A DNA stretch of 64,000 nt. It comes from Alnus glutinosa. Taxonomy: Eukaryota > Streptophyta > Magnoliopsida > Fagales > Betulaceae. The stretch lies in the NCBI RefSeq assembly GCF_958979055.1, contig NC_084887.1, positions 31,287,544 through 31,351,543 on the forward strand, read 5' to 3'. Both the position numbers and the translations under genes were made by a program. Positions 25,501-37,737 of the stretch are shown piece after piece; positions within the stretch are counted from its first letter, which is position 1; each line of letters begins with the position of its first letter. The notes under the pieces were generated by a model. It searched no databases. It saw only the letters and a list, made by a program, of their open reading frames with translations, and was not told the DNA's origin.

Positions 25501-28500
25501 AAAGTTGCCAATAGAAATACCTGCTGAGTCTTTTCTTTTTCTTTGGATAACACACGATTGATAGCTGGAGGGGGTAAGAGGAGGGGGTGTCTGCTGGTTT
25601 ATATAGGTAGGAGGAGGCAGCGTTGGGCAAGGCATGTGGGAGTATTTTTCTGAAGCATTGGGTATGGCTTCAACGTGTAGGAGAGAAAGCTGAAATGTGG
25701 AGGTAGCAGAAATTTTCTGGAGACACGTTTAAGGCTATGAAGTCCATTTGTCACTTTATGTAACTTTGGGTTCTAAAAAGAATACTGAATTTATAGATTG
25801 GCAGTTAAATGGGCTGCAAGAACCTTATAAAGATTTATATGGCGGTTTGTAGTCTTCATAGATTTATGCATCACAAGTTATGGATACTTGGCCTTTTTAA
25901 TGTAACTTTCAGCTGTCTTTGACACAAAATATTTCTCTCCATCAAGCAACAAGTAGATACACTAGAACTTTAGAGCTGTAGTCATTGTATTGCTTCATTT
26001 GCAATTACTTAATGTTTCAGTACGTGAATAAATTGTTCTCATACAGGCACATGCTGCTCTGGCAATTCGTTTCTTCAGCATGGGTTGTCGTCCAAATGAT
26101 TTAACGCCTCACTTGGAGGAAATAGTGAGCAAACTGCTTGCACTCCTGCAGGTATAAAATTCCAGGATTGGGTTGATATTAGGTTCTGTTTGTGAAGAAG
26201 AATACAAACTCGCAGACAATGACCATTTCTGCTACTCTTTAAATATATGTGGCTATGCACAAACTCCAATCAACGAAGCTTTTCCCCAATCCATATTCAT
26301 TTTATATGTGAGTACGAGTTCCCTCACGCATTAAATATTCATGTTTTATGTGAATTTCCAGAATGAGAATCAGCATCTGCAGGAGGGGGCTGTGTCTACT
26401 CTGGCATCAGTTGCAATTTTCTCGCAGGTACTTGTGATATGCTTTTTTTGTTTTCTTGTGTTTTCGGTTTTTGTTTTAAAATTGGTTGTTCTATCCATAA
26501 TCCATGCATGCATGGCTGCAGGACCAGTTCCATATATGCTATGATGTCACTATGGCTTCCTTGAAATCTGTCTTTTTCAACGAAACTGATGCATCTAAGC
26601 TCTTGCTCCGCGCAAAATCAGCTGAGTGCATTAGTTACCTTGCAATGGTTGTTGGAGAGGAGAAATTTATGAATGATGCAACGAAGGTGAGAATTCATAT
26701 AATATTCTATTTTCTGGTTCTGTTGGTTGTTGTTTTAATGTTCTGATCTAAAATGGCACGGTCAATTGCCTGGCATACTTTGGCAAAAAGAATTCATTCT
26801 TTCAGCACCAATATTGCTGTATTCTTACTCTGATAGGGAAAGGGGTACAGCAAATGCTTGCCTTTACTGTTAAATAGGACTAAGTCATGTACAGAATTAG
26901 TATAACGAGACTTGAATAATTTAAGAATCTGGACACTATCAGAAGCAAATGTTCATTTTATCTCTCTGAGAGTTTGAATTGTGTTTATCTTGGTTTTTTG
27001 GCACTTTCGAAGGAAGTTTAGTCAAAATTTGTTGTCATTTGTGTACTTGAGGAGTAATGAACGATTCGAAAAATCAAAGGAAAACTACATTGTGACTGAG
27101 GACACCCAATCCATTGAGAATACAGGGAATCAATATATTGAATGAGGATTTAGTTTGATTGACTTACACTTACATGAACAAGCAAACGTCTTTGAATTTC
27201 TCATGTTTTTTTCTTAAAACTAAAGGGTATTCAATTGTTATTAGAATGACACTCCTGAAAATACTCTAAACCAAAGCAGTCACATATTTTTAATGAATAT
27301 CTGAGATATTTTAAACTTCAATTGATTAAGGTGATAGAAGTTCTTTTGTCACTACAACAATCCTTGTCCAACACAGATTACTCAATAAGAATCCATTTGT
27401 TACAGGTATGTGTATGTTCTATTTTGTTTTTCATATTTCATATCGAATTATGATGTAACCAATCGTCACCCTTGTTGACAATCTTATGCTTTAACTGTTT
27501 GCAGGCATGGATGGGACTCTGCAAATGCCTAGGGGATAATTTTGTCACCTACATTACTGATTTGATGCCTATTTTGCTTCGGTCTGCAGATTTGAGCATT
27601 GGCATAAACGCTCAAGATGATCGAAGGTTTTGCCTAACTTTTTAGTACTACTAGAAATTAAATGTTTTGACTCTTTTTTCTTTTTTTGAAGATTAATTGA
27701 GATTTAATTGACCAAAGATATCATGAGACTGCTCAAATGTAAGGTAATAATGTAAGGATATTACCTTACATAATTTATCAAATGTTTGTCTTAACTTTTA
27801 ATTACTACAAAGTAAATATTTTGAAAATATTTTTGAAGATCAAATATGTAATTTATATTGGAAGTTGAAAAACAGTTTAGACCCCTAGAACCACACCCAA
27901 CAATATGCGTTCCAAGACAAACGTTGCCAATTAAAATTAAGCACAATCCAAACAATATCAATTAGCAAAAATCCGTCTCCAAGGGGTAGCTTAATCGGCT
28001 AGGGACCACGTTTCATGAAGCAGAGGTCACTAGTTCGAATCCCCTCTCCCTCTTCTTGAGTGGACATGTCAAAAAAAAAAAAACAACAAAAATCCAAAAA
28101 AAAAAAAAAAAAAAGGTGCAGTAAATGAAGGCAATACATAGAGATTTTTGTTGACCTAGTGGAAGAACTCTTCAAAAGAAAAACCATGCTGGGGGGGTAG
28201 TCAGCCACCAACAAGTTTCACTATAGTAGAAAAGTTTTACAACTTGTTTGAGTTTGTCTTTGTAAACTCAAAGCTAGGCTTGTAATTCCACAAATGATGC
28301 ACTCGATCTATGTTCCAAAGCAACTCTAGAACTCTAGCCTTCTTTTTGACTTCTCATGAACAAACTCGCTCGATCTCTGGAACTACAGTTCTAATGAACT
28401 AACCAGCCAAACCTCAACACTCAGAAGAGGATTACAGATTTCATAGTGGTTTGAGAATGAGAGAAGGAAGAAAGTTTAAGCTCAAGAAAGGAATAGGCTT

Positions 28501-31500
28501 TCTCTCTCTCTCAAGGGTTTTCAGGATTACCTATCCCTTACCTCAAAACTTGTGTAAGACAGGTATATAGGTAGGGCAACATATGGCCATTAAATAGGGA
28601 ATTCAAATTAAAGATAAAATTGTCAAAAACTCACTCGAGTGAAGTTTCTTTCTACTCGCTCGAGGAACTGTCATGCAAGGGTCGAGTGAAGTTTCAGGTT
28701 CTCCATGGAACTTGCACGCTCAAGTGAGTCTTCATAAAGTGCATCTTCAACCAAATTTCAAGCCAGACTCAGGTCTAACTCAATTACTATCAATTACAAC
28801 CCAAATGACCTATGTTTTGACACTGGAATTTGCCAAACGAATACAAAATCTAACAATATCCCCCTTTGGCAATTCCGTGACAAAACATAATAAAATACAT
28901 CAAATTGTAACTGAAGTTATTCCTATCAAACCACCAAAACCATATGAGACTCAACACATCTGAACTGCTGAATAGAATGAACCTGTGTTCTAGAACAATA
29001 ATAAACACATAAAGGCATAGAGAATATATATATAGGTAAAATGACAAATAAGTAATAAGCATGAACATTAAAATACTCAAACATATCAAAGCATCCATAG
29101 TATTCAATTGACCCATGATAGCATCCCACAAAATCTCAAATTAAAATAACATTACATCATCAGATATACTACTCCCTTTTCTGTCACAAAATGACAAAGG
29201 AAAATCTCTAAAAGATGTGGAATTGAAATGATGAGAGGAAGAAGTGATTTAGAATCAAGAAACAACGATTCTGGGAGAGAGAAGATAATTCAACGAAAAC
29301 CACAAGAAACTCAGAAAATAAAAGTTTCCTGAAATTGACTTCTATCTCCCTAAATGATCAAAATACCCAACACTTTAAAAACCAAAAGACAACTCCCTCT
29401 TACTCAAAAAATGAGACATGTTAAAAGAACAACTTTTGAATTATAAAAAAAGAAATTTATCAAATAAGCTCAATGTATTTAACAATAATTTAACTCAAAA
29501 ATATGTATTAAATGCACAAGGAATCAAGTCTAAACTATTCACATAGGAACAAATCTAGACCTAGGTTGTGACCTAGGAGGAGATTTGGGTTTGGGCATCA
29601 ACCATGGGCTTTTTGCCCTTATTCTTTGAGACTTGAGAAGTCTTGATTTCCTCCTTTTTACCTTTAACAGTGGAAGGTACAAAAACAATCTTTCCTTTGG
29701 TGACAGGAGGAGAGCTTGAAGTAAAAGAGGTGGAAGATCCCATTTCAGTGTAACCCAAGCCTTTCTTATCACCAGATAGTTTACCAAGACTAAGAAGATT
29801 ATCTAGCTTTTCAGATCCACTAGACAAGTTTTGGAGTTGTGCGCTAGATTTTTTAAGTCACTTTCTAGGTTCTTCACCTTTTCTTCTACGGATACTTGGA
29901 TTTGAGTACAAGCGGAAAGCTCTTTCTCAAGAATCCCAACTCTAGTCTCAAGAGACACATTCTTATCCCTAAGTTGGTCAGCTAGACTGTTGGCTTCATC
30001 CAATTGGACCTTTAAGGTATCTTTCTCTTTTTCACATGTAGTAAGTTTTTTAAGTTAGCTTCTACTGGTCTTTTTCAATTTTAGACCCAATAGTATTCCA
30101 ACAATAGTGCAGAATTGAATGGGGGGAATGTGTTAAATGAACTTTGATAAGAGCATAGACAGGAAAAGTGATATTGAGGTACCCCAAATCAAACTTTTCT
30201 CATCTGTCAAATTTTGTTCATAAGGATTTCATCTGGAGGATCATTGCATTTTTAACTGAACGAATAGATTCTTGAAACTTTCATTTATTTTTATATGCAA
30301 ACTAACATTAAAATTTGTTGTTATAGATCATTAGAGGCTAGAAAATCTGAAATCAGTACTCGGAAGCTGGCCATTAACATAAGGGTTTGTAAATTAAAAA
30401 TAGTACTCTGTTTCCTCATGCTGGGTTATAGATCATTGGAAAGTGCAGGTGCTAGAGTACGTTAGAAGATAGCTGAAAGGATATAATGGCATACTGATAG
30501 ATCAATTATATATATATCCCCTGGAAAAAATACACAAAATAATTGCTTCTATGTATAATAGATTTGTGATAGCAACTTTCAACACTTAAAAAGAAATTTA
30601 TATTCATAAAGCTAATGCAAGCATATTTTAGCTTTTACTAAGGAGAATATGGGTCTTTTGTAGTGATATCTTAAAGGAGAAAGCGTTGGCTTGTAACCTG
30701 CTATGCCTCTGCGCTCGTCAGTTAAAGGAAAATTTTTTTACTTGGGTCAATCAGGTTAGTTGTGATGCATCCAATAAGGAGTCTTTCCAGGGATGTTGAT
30801 CTCAACTATAATTGATATAACTTAGTTTGATCTTAAATGTTTTAGGTTGCTAAAATTTTGGTTCCACTGCTAGAATTTCATCCCCATTTTGAAACCCAAA
30901 CGGCTTCTGTTTCAGGTTTACCTATAATTGAAATTCCTAATTCCATTTTCTTATAGGTCTTTAGTCACATGGTTTAATTGATTCACTTTCTGTTTCTAGC
31001 CATGCCAGACTTGTTGTGTTCAGCTATGTTGGCCATTCAAAAGGGAGAATCTGGAGGGCATAGTATGTCTTATGTTCAGCACCTAGTCATCCTAATTATA
31101 CCTGCTTTGGTGAAAGCTTTGAAGAAGGTCATCCTTTTCATTATGGTTACTCAATGTTATTACTAGACGCTGATTTGAATCTTTCTTTCTAATTTCCAAT
31201 ATGCAATACATTTGGCATATTTTCTCCATAGATGTCTTATGATTATTGAATTTTATTACTAGACAATAATTTGACACCTTTTATTTATATTTTTGTAGTT
31301 TCCAGTATCCTTACATTTTCATGTTTTCTCTATGGTGAAGTACTTTAAGTTTAAAACCACATTTCCCTGCAGGAACCGGAGAAAGAAATATGTGCAAGAA
31401 TGTTAAACTCGCTAAACAAATGTGTAGAGGTTTGTCATATCCCTTGCTGAAGAAATTAAACTCTCTAAGGAAGTGTGGTTTTGGTGTTCATTTAAAGTAA

Positions 31501-34171
31501 ATCATTGTACCCGAACAATTGTGAATCATTGTGGACCTTGATTATAGCACAAAATTTCAAATTTGAATGCATAATCCACATTAAGTTCCATTCTAAGCAA
31601 ATATGTTGAAGAGTTTTTTACACTGTTCATTGTCACACCATGTTGTTAAACCACCACTTATCTCAAAAGCTTAAGCTGATAGATAAAGGTAAATTTAATT
31701 TCTTAATCAATACTTCAACACTCTCCCTCATGTGTGAGTTCAAACTACCTTTTAATAGGTGAGGCCCAACACGTGGAATATAATTGAAATGGAGTGAATG
31801 ACGGGGTCAAGATTCGAACTCAGGATCTTTGACTCTAATTTAAACCACCACTTATCTCAAAAGCTTAAACTGGTAGAAAGATGTAGTAAATTTAATCACT
31901 TAATCAATACTTCAACACATGTTTACAATAACTTTCCTTTTACAGGTATCTGGATTAGTTTTCACTAAAGCACAGATCAAGCTGGTCGCATATGGGATGA
32001 AGTATGTGCTAGCTGTGCATTCATTTAGAAACCTAGAAATGGCAGAAAGACAAGCAGGAGAAGATTTTGATATGGAAGAGGAAAATAACAGAAAAAAGCA
32101 ATTGGAAGATATCCTTCATCAAGTCTGTTTTCCGATTTTCTTTTCTCTGTATCTTATAGGTTGAGAACAAAAATATACTTTTGTTACTGGCCTCATACTG
32201 TTTTCTTTGTACAGGCTGGGAATTGCTTGATCACGACAATCAAAGTATTTAAGGCTAAATTCGTGCCTTACTTTAAAAAAATTTCAAGCGTTATAACAGC
32301 CATGTTGGTTAGTAATTATATTTTCTTCAACTACTGCCTTTTTAGTGCCCGTTTATCCTGTGCTTCTTATAGATGCTTATGGCAACACCTTAAAATGCTA
32401 TCATATTATTAGGATAATTAATGTGCACAAGAAAACTATGCATCTCAGAATAATTTGTTGTGCAGTTGTGCCAGGACACTGAAAGGATTTATGATTGTAG
32501 CTTTTTGTATGAACTTCAAAGAATAAAATTATATTCTTTCCAATAATTTGGAGCATCTTTTTGCTGATAGGTGTGTTGCCTGCACATCAAAACATATTGA
32601 AATTTCAATTCAATGCATAATTCTATTTTATATGTACTATCAGATCTTGTCAACCCTTTTCATTCATTCACTCTCCTTCGGCCTTTTGTCTCATAGCATT
32701 ACACAACTGAACAATACTAGCTAGTGCTTCCTTTTCCTAACATATCCACAAACTCAGAAAATCCAATTATATGGGTTCATTCACTTATGAAATTTTGTCC
32801 TCTTAGTATCACCATCTTCTGTAGCACGTTAGTAGAAACTTATATTGATATCTGTGGTCGTGATTCGTCAATTCTAGGATATTTGGTATTACCATACTTC
32901 TACAAGGTTGCAAAGCTTTCTCTTCACATAATATGCTTTTGCTTTTACTTGGTCTTTCCATGCAGGGAAACCATCGTACAGCTAGAGAGAAAACGATTGC
33001 CTTTTCCATTGCTAATTGTGTAATTCAGCATTGCCATGAAGCTGCGCATAAGTACATTCCCCTCAAACGTTGTTGTTTGAAGGCATGATTTTTATTTATA
33101 CATTCTATGTCTTTCCTACATGTTTTCTGGACAGGTATTTTGACAGTTATCTTCCACTCCTCTTGAAAGCCTGTGATGATGAGAACTATGATGTTAAACA
33201 GGTTTTTTAGGGTCAATCTGTGCCTGTGGTGGTTTTCTTCTACCCATAGTATTTTCAGTGCAGCTAAAAGTTCTTTCTTTTTTTCCCCTTTTTTTTTCTG
33301 TTCTCTTTTCTGCAGGAAGCTGCAAATGGAATTGGCGTTTGTGCTGAGTATGCCCAATCTAACTTTAAAACTATTGCTGAAGGTGCCTTTCTTGTCCTGT
33401 TAAACGTGCACCAGGAATTATAACATTACTACTATTAATTATGAAATAGTCTCTGCTTTCTGTAGCTGCTGTAGTTAGTTTGAATTCTGTGATAAGACAT
33501 TCAGATGCATTAAGTTCAGAGAATAGAAAGGCATATGATATTGCTGTTTCAGCTCTAGGGAAAATATGCAAGTTCCATCGTGAGAGTATTAATGCACCTG
33601 AGGTACATGTCTTGTGCTTTTTGTTCCACACTATATGCTTCTTTTCTCGCTTCACATATTGACCAAATATTGGCTAGTATTAGTTAATAGTATATTGACC
33701 AAATAGTTGATTTGTGTTTCCACCTATTTCGCAGGTTGTTCCCACCTGGTTAAGCTACTTGCCAATAAAAGATGATTCAACTGAAGCCAAAGTGGTGCAT
33801 GAACAACTTTGTTCAATGGTAGAAAGGTAATGTTCCTCTTAACACCTCTCTTTCAACATTACTTTTGCATGAGTGCAGTTCAACGATAAATTGAATAAAT
33901 TTGCATTCTTTTAATGACCCCCAGGTCAGATAAGGAACTTCTAGGCCCTGACAATCTACACCTTCCAAAGATTATTGAAGTCTTTACCAAGGTGAATTGA
34001 ATTCCTCATGTTTCTCATTTTGTTGTGATCAAAAGCTTCCATATGATCTTAAAAGGCAACTTTATTTGCCATTTTGTTTTGTAGGTTGTAGCTGAGAGAG
34101 ACAATCTTGCGACAGCGGAAACTGCCGACAGGATGGTTGCTCTGTTGATGCAATTTGAGAAGCTATTATGA
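22532..34171 (+). CDS. importin-5-like karyopherin beta, tandem copy A
   Basis: Twenty exons join in frame to about 1061 residues: 22532-23761, 23836-24039, 26047-26151, 26362-26427, 26522-26686, 27331-27405, 27505-27626, 30664-30754, 30846-30915, 31000-31127, 31373-31429, 31946-32122, 32215-32307, 32966-33051, 33135-33201, 33316-33382, 33466-33602, 33735-33826, 33925-33991 and 34085-34171. All borders are GT-AG. The product is an all-helical HEAT-repeat protein. Motifs shared with importin-5/Kap121 are HPRVRLAAVHAV, LRAKSAECIS, EDFDMEEE, AVSALGKICKFHRESI and HEQLCSMVERSDKELLGP. Importin-5 carries ribosomal proteins, histones and other cargo through the nuclear pore and binds RanGTP at its N-terminus. 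The acidic stretch that canonical importin-5 has between exons 7 and 8 is missing, unless an extra exon is used (30327-30384 spliced to an acceptor at 30677, which also keeps frame). The start was chosen by comparison with copy B, although an in-frame methionine lies ten codons upstream. The gene looks functional. Confidence 0.88.
24205..25908. mobile_element. unclassified 1.7 kb insertion in intron 2 of copy A
   Basis: The matching intron of copy B is only about 240 bp. Copy A aligns to it up to 'gtaacaccttt' near 24204 and again from 'cagctgtctttgacacaaaat' near 25909. The text between has no counterpart. It contains a GC-rich block (25200-25270) and, on the minus strand, a TATA-like box at 25598-25605, a CT-rich leader and a splice-donor-like CAG/GTATTT at 25519. 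This looks like the 5' part of some gene carried in antisense. Possible ends are tacat/atgta with ctttt/ctttc flanks, which is not firm. Confidence 0.5.
27975..28086 (+). mobile_element. tRNA-derived SINE with 9 bp target duplication
   Basis: The element shows a pol III A box (GTAGCTTAATCGG, about 27986-27998) and a B box (agttcgaatcc, about 28032-28042) at the right spacing, followed by a short body and a poly-A tail. The 9 bp word caaaaatcc flanks it at 27966-27974 and 28087-28095, a good target-site duplication. It sits in intron 7 of copy A and is absent from copy B, so it came after the duplication or was lost from B. Confidence 0.8.
28117..28855 (-). repeat. 3' LTR of the Copia fossil
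   Basis: It begins TGTTAGATTTTG directly after the polypurine tract and ends TTTACTGCA on the minus strand. It contains repeated 'ctcgctcgag'/'gtcgagtgaag' text. Its outer edge abuts the poly-A of the SINE, so no target duplication is visible. Confidence 0.7.
28117..30060 (-). mobile_element. Copia-type LTR retrotransposon fossil, heavily deleted
   Basis: On the minus strand one complete-looking LTR of about 739 bp (28855 down to 28117, TG...CA ends) is preceded by a polypurine tract (ccaaagggggatat, 28856-28869). Upstream in element orientation are gag-region fragments with coiled-coil and lysine-rich text (about 30003-29540). The second LTR and essentially all of pol are missing, so the copy is broken and old. 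It lies in intron 7 of importin-like copy A and has no equivalent in copy B. Confidence 0.75.
30327..30384 (+). other. candidate optional exon of importin-like copy A
   Basis: After an acceptor (ttatag) an open stretch reads SLEARKSEISTRKLAINIR, which loosely resembles the SIETITLGDKRIGIKTS segment that follows the acidic loop in canonical importin-5. A donor (agg/gtttgt) follows. Joining to the ordinary next acceptor at 30664 breaks frame, but joining to the acceptor at 30677 keeps it. No counterpart is seen in copy B. It could be a real alternative exon or a decaying ancestral one. Confidence 0.35.
31644..31917 (-). mobile_element. TRIM (miniature LTR retrotransposon fossil)
   Basis: Two terminal repeats of about 77-80 bp (31644-31720 and about 31838-31917), both with 'ccaccacttatctcaaaagctt', flank a centre of about 117 bp with a decayed primer-site-like text next to the right repeat. 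A 5 bp target duplication, catgt, lies at 31639-31643 and 31918-31922. No coding capacity. The two repeats have diverged noticeably, so it is not young. It lies in intron 11 of copy A. Orientation is inferred from the position of the primer-site text. Confidence 0.75.
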
Positions 34172-35130
34172 CCATTTTCATTTCTCAGTTTCTTGTAGCA
34201 TTGCGCTGACACTCTGTTTCCTTGTATAAAGTATTCTCTCCACAATTCTTTTGGCAGTGAATGTGTAAGCAACACTGCCCGTGAATCAAATAAAAAAAGA
34301 AGTTTTGGTGAGTATTTATTTTTATTTTTCTGTTTTTTTTTTTTTTTTTACATTGGTTCTTTCTAAATGTAAACAACATATGTGAGGTTGTGATCGAGGA
34401 TTGAATTTCTTTTTATCAATAAATATACGATTGAATTTCTTATTTATGTTAATAATAATGTGGGTTAAAGTTGGTTTGTAAATGAAAATGTGTGGGAGTT
34501 TCAATTTCTTATTTCAAAATACATTAGTGGTTTGTATCCTAATTCCAACCTTTAATTTTAGAAATCTCCATTCTTAAGTTTATAATTCCTATCATCAAAT
34601 GCTAAATCACTACTTATTTCAAAATCTTATGCTTATAAGAAGAGATAAATTTAATTATCTATTAAAACAAGTGTTGGATATCACCTATTAAAAATAAGTT
34701 TAAGCTCACACGTGAAGGGGATGTTATATTTAGAGATGATCTCGACCTCGTTATCAACAAGCTGACTTTACAATTGAATATCATTATTAAGTGGATATTT
34801 TTTGTGCCACAATAAATTGTCAACTGTGATAATTAAATCTCCAGTTTAGCGAGGATGAGGTGGAGTTGCTTATTCTCAACTCAACTCTTGCTCTTTGAAT
34901 TTCGCACGAATATTTTATAATTGATGATATTTTTCGGCCGGTAAACAAGTTTTATTCGTAAGACTTTACCGATAATTAAAAGGATCTATTGAAAATAAAA
35001 CTTCAGCCCTATGAGCGTAATGTAGTTCAACGTTCAAAGCACAAAGCCGTTAATACCCGAAATCACACGGGCGCGCGCCCGCAGGCTTCTTCTTGGGCTC
35101 AGAGGACATCTCCGGACTTTGGCCCAATGG
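34172..35130. other. spacer between importin-like copies A and B
   Basis: This holds the 3' region of copy A, a poly-T run near 34330, a decayed TRIM-like stretch (about 34600-34760) and a short GC-rich spot (gggcgcgcgcccgc, 35069-35082). No coding sequence was recognised. The left edge of the duplicated promoter block begins around 35130. Confidence 0.6.
34600..34760 (-). mobile_element. decayed TRIM relic (LTR-element fossil)
   Basis: The text 'taaatcactacttatttcaaaa' and 'gataaatttaattat', followed further on by 'aagctcacacgtgaagggg', follows the terminal repeat and centre of the TRIM at 31644-31917. Only one terminal repeat is recognisable. Confidence 0.35.
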
Positions 35131-35400
35131 AGGATAATATGAGGTGGCTCTATTGACCATAAAGTGATAGCCTTTTACTCTGAATGGCAAAAGTACCCTC
35201 CTTCTCAGCTGAAATAACTATCTTGACCCATTGACTTCCCTCTCTTTTCTTTCTGACGTGGCCAACTGCCATAACAGAAAGTACGTTCCCCGTGAAGCCC
35301 CCCTTTCTCTCTCTCCCATAAAAACCCCTCCAAAACTCTCATTTCAAACTCTCAATCTCTCTCTCCCAGTCTTGAAAATCCAGCTCTCTTTCTGCCTCTA
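35130..35400 (+). promoter_or_regulatory. duplicated proximal promoter and leader of importin-like copy B
   Basis: From about 35138 the sequence matches the importin side of the 22220-22531 promoter: 'gaccataaa', 'tttactctgaatggcaaaag', 'cagctgaaataactatcttg' and the TGACGTGG box (35254-35261), then a CT-rich leader. The divergent oxidoreductase was not duplicated with it; the match starts within what is its 5' leader in the original locus. Confidence 0.75.
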
Positions 35401-37703
35401 ATGGAGTCCGATGAGACGGTCAAAACCCTAGTCAAAGAGCTTCTTCTCTCCCCAGTCCTCTCATCACTGGAATTTCTCCTCTCCTACCTGACCCCACCAC
35501 GAGGAGAAGACCGAGACAGGGTCCAAGCAGAGGTCATTTTCGCCTACTGCCGCCAGCACTACCCCAACGCTCTCTCACTCAAGCTCAGTGACCTCCTTGA
35601 ATCCTCTACCGAATTCAATAGCACTTCCCTCTACGCCACCCTCCTCCACGGCCTTCTATCTCGGCAGTCAACCAACATCTCCCCCATGATCTTAACCGAG
35701 CTCAAGCCCCGGATTTTTACTTGCTTTCAACAACAAAGAATAAACCCCACCAATTTCAGGACTCTGTCCAAGTCAATATCAATTGTTGCTTCCAGGGTCT
35801 TTGAGACAGAACACGGAGATTGGCAAGAGCTTCTTGATTATGTAGTTTCGTCTGTTGATTCCGATGATTTGAACGAATTGGCCTTTATGGTGTTCTCTGA
35901 TTTGCCAATGAATATGGGTCGATTCTTGAAGCCAAAATTTGACTCTCTTTACTTGGCATTCTTGAAGTGCTTAAGCTCGCCTAATATGAAAATCCGTATC
36001 TTGGCCTATTCTGCTTCGTCTCTGTTGGTGCAGCAGTTGGCGGGTTTTGATGTCGACTATGACAACAAAGGAGATCTCTTGCCAGCAATGTTAAAGTTGC
36101 TAATTGATTTGATCGATGATACGAATGACCTGTTTATTGAAGAGGGTCTAAAGGACTTGGTTCGCTTGGCCGCAATAGACCCCAGCTTCTTTACAAAGCA
36201 CTTGAAACAGTTGTGTGAATCAATGGTTCAAATAGCCGAGGTTAATGATTTATGGGAGGGCTCAAGGTATGCAGCCCTTGAGGTTATCAAGGCAGTAAAC
36301 GATTCCGCGACCAAGGAAATGTCCGCTATGATGCAGAACCTGCATGGCGAGATTGTGAACAGGCTAATCTCATCTTCAATGGACATGCTTGTACGTATTG
36401 AGCATGATCCTGCGTGGTATATTATGGACGCTAACAAGGGTGAGAATGCGAGGAAGAATGCGAGGAAGACGAGGAGTTATGATCTTGGAATTTGCCTGTT
36501 GGGTGTGATTTCATCTGCAGTGCCTGGGGATCTTATCCTGCCCATTTCTTTGGAGTTGATACAGGAGTATCTATCTCTTAAGGGGTGGCGGATACGTCAC
36601 GCCGGAATCGTTACCCTTGCCGTCATTGCAGAGAGATGCTCAGAGGTACACTGAATTGTTTCTTATTTTAAAACTTCTACATTTAAAAAAAAAAAAAAAA
36701 AAGTTAAAGAAATTAAAAACTTTAAAAATTAAAATTGTTTAATTAAAAAATAATAATATTTTTATTTTAATATATTTGTATCTATGTATTAAGAGTTGAC
36801 ATGTGTCACCATTTTATTGGCGCTGATGTAGCATCTAACAAAATCTATCACATTTTTTTAACGAAATTTGACTGGAGGGATTAATTTGTATTTTTGGCAT
36901 ACCATAAAGACTTTTGAGTTCATAGAGTAAATTGTAAACTACATCAACTAATTTTGCATTTTTATTTTTTACTAAGAGTGACACATGACATCATTTTATT
37001 AGTGTTGACATAGGCATTAACGAAATTTGTCAAGTGTTTTGACTGCAGACACTAAGACCTCGTTTGGTTCGTAAAATGAGTATTCCATTAAGAAAATGAA
37101 TAGTTATTATTGGGGATGAGGAAAAGTAGAATGGAATAATTATTATAATTCCTTAATTTGGTGACAACATATATACCACAATTGAAATTAACCTAAAATT
37201 ACTAAAAAAACCCCACATAATTTCTTATTTTTCAAAAAAAAAAAAAAAAAAACTCAAATCTTATATATATATATATTGGACCTTAAATCTGTGGGTGACA
37301 GATCTGATCTAAATTCTTTGTTCTTTTTTTTTTTTTTTGATTTTTTAAAGTTTAGTTTGGAAAAATTAAAGATTTTTTTTTTCTTTTTTTTTTTTAAATG
37401 TTGTCTAAAAATGAGAGGAATAATTATTCCTCTTCGTAAAAGGATAGTTATTCCTATAGAATAGCTATTCCAAGGAATAGGTCCCGACCAAATAAAAGAA
37501 TAGCTATTCCAATAGAATAGTCATTCCATTCCAATGACTTATTCTACGAACCAAACAAGGCCTAAATTGTTATATTGGCTTACCCTAATGACCTTTTAAT
37601 TATTTGTATACCACATTGAATAATTTGTGATTTAGGCTAATTACAATGACTGATTTTACATTTATTCGATTTTGTTTTTCTTGTATTAATCCACCCCTTA
37701 GTG

Positions 37704-37737
<34 letters not shown>

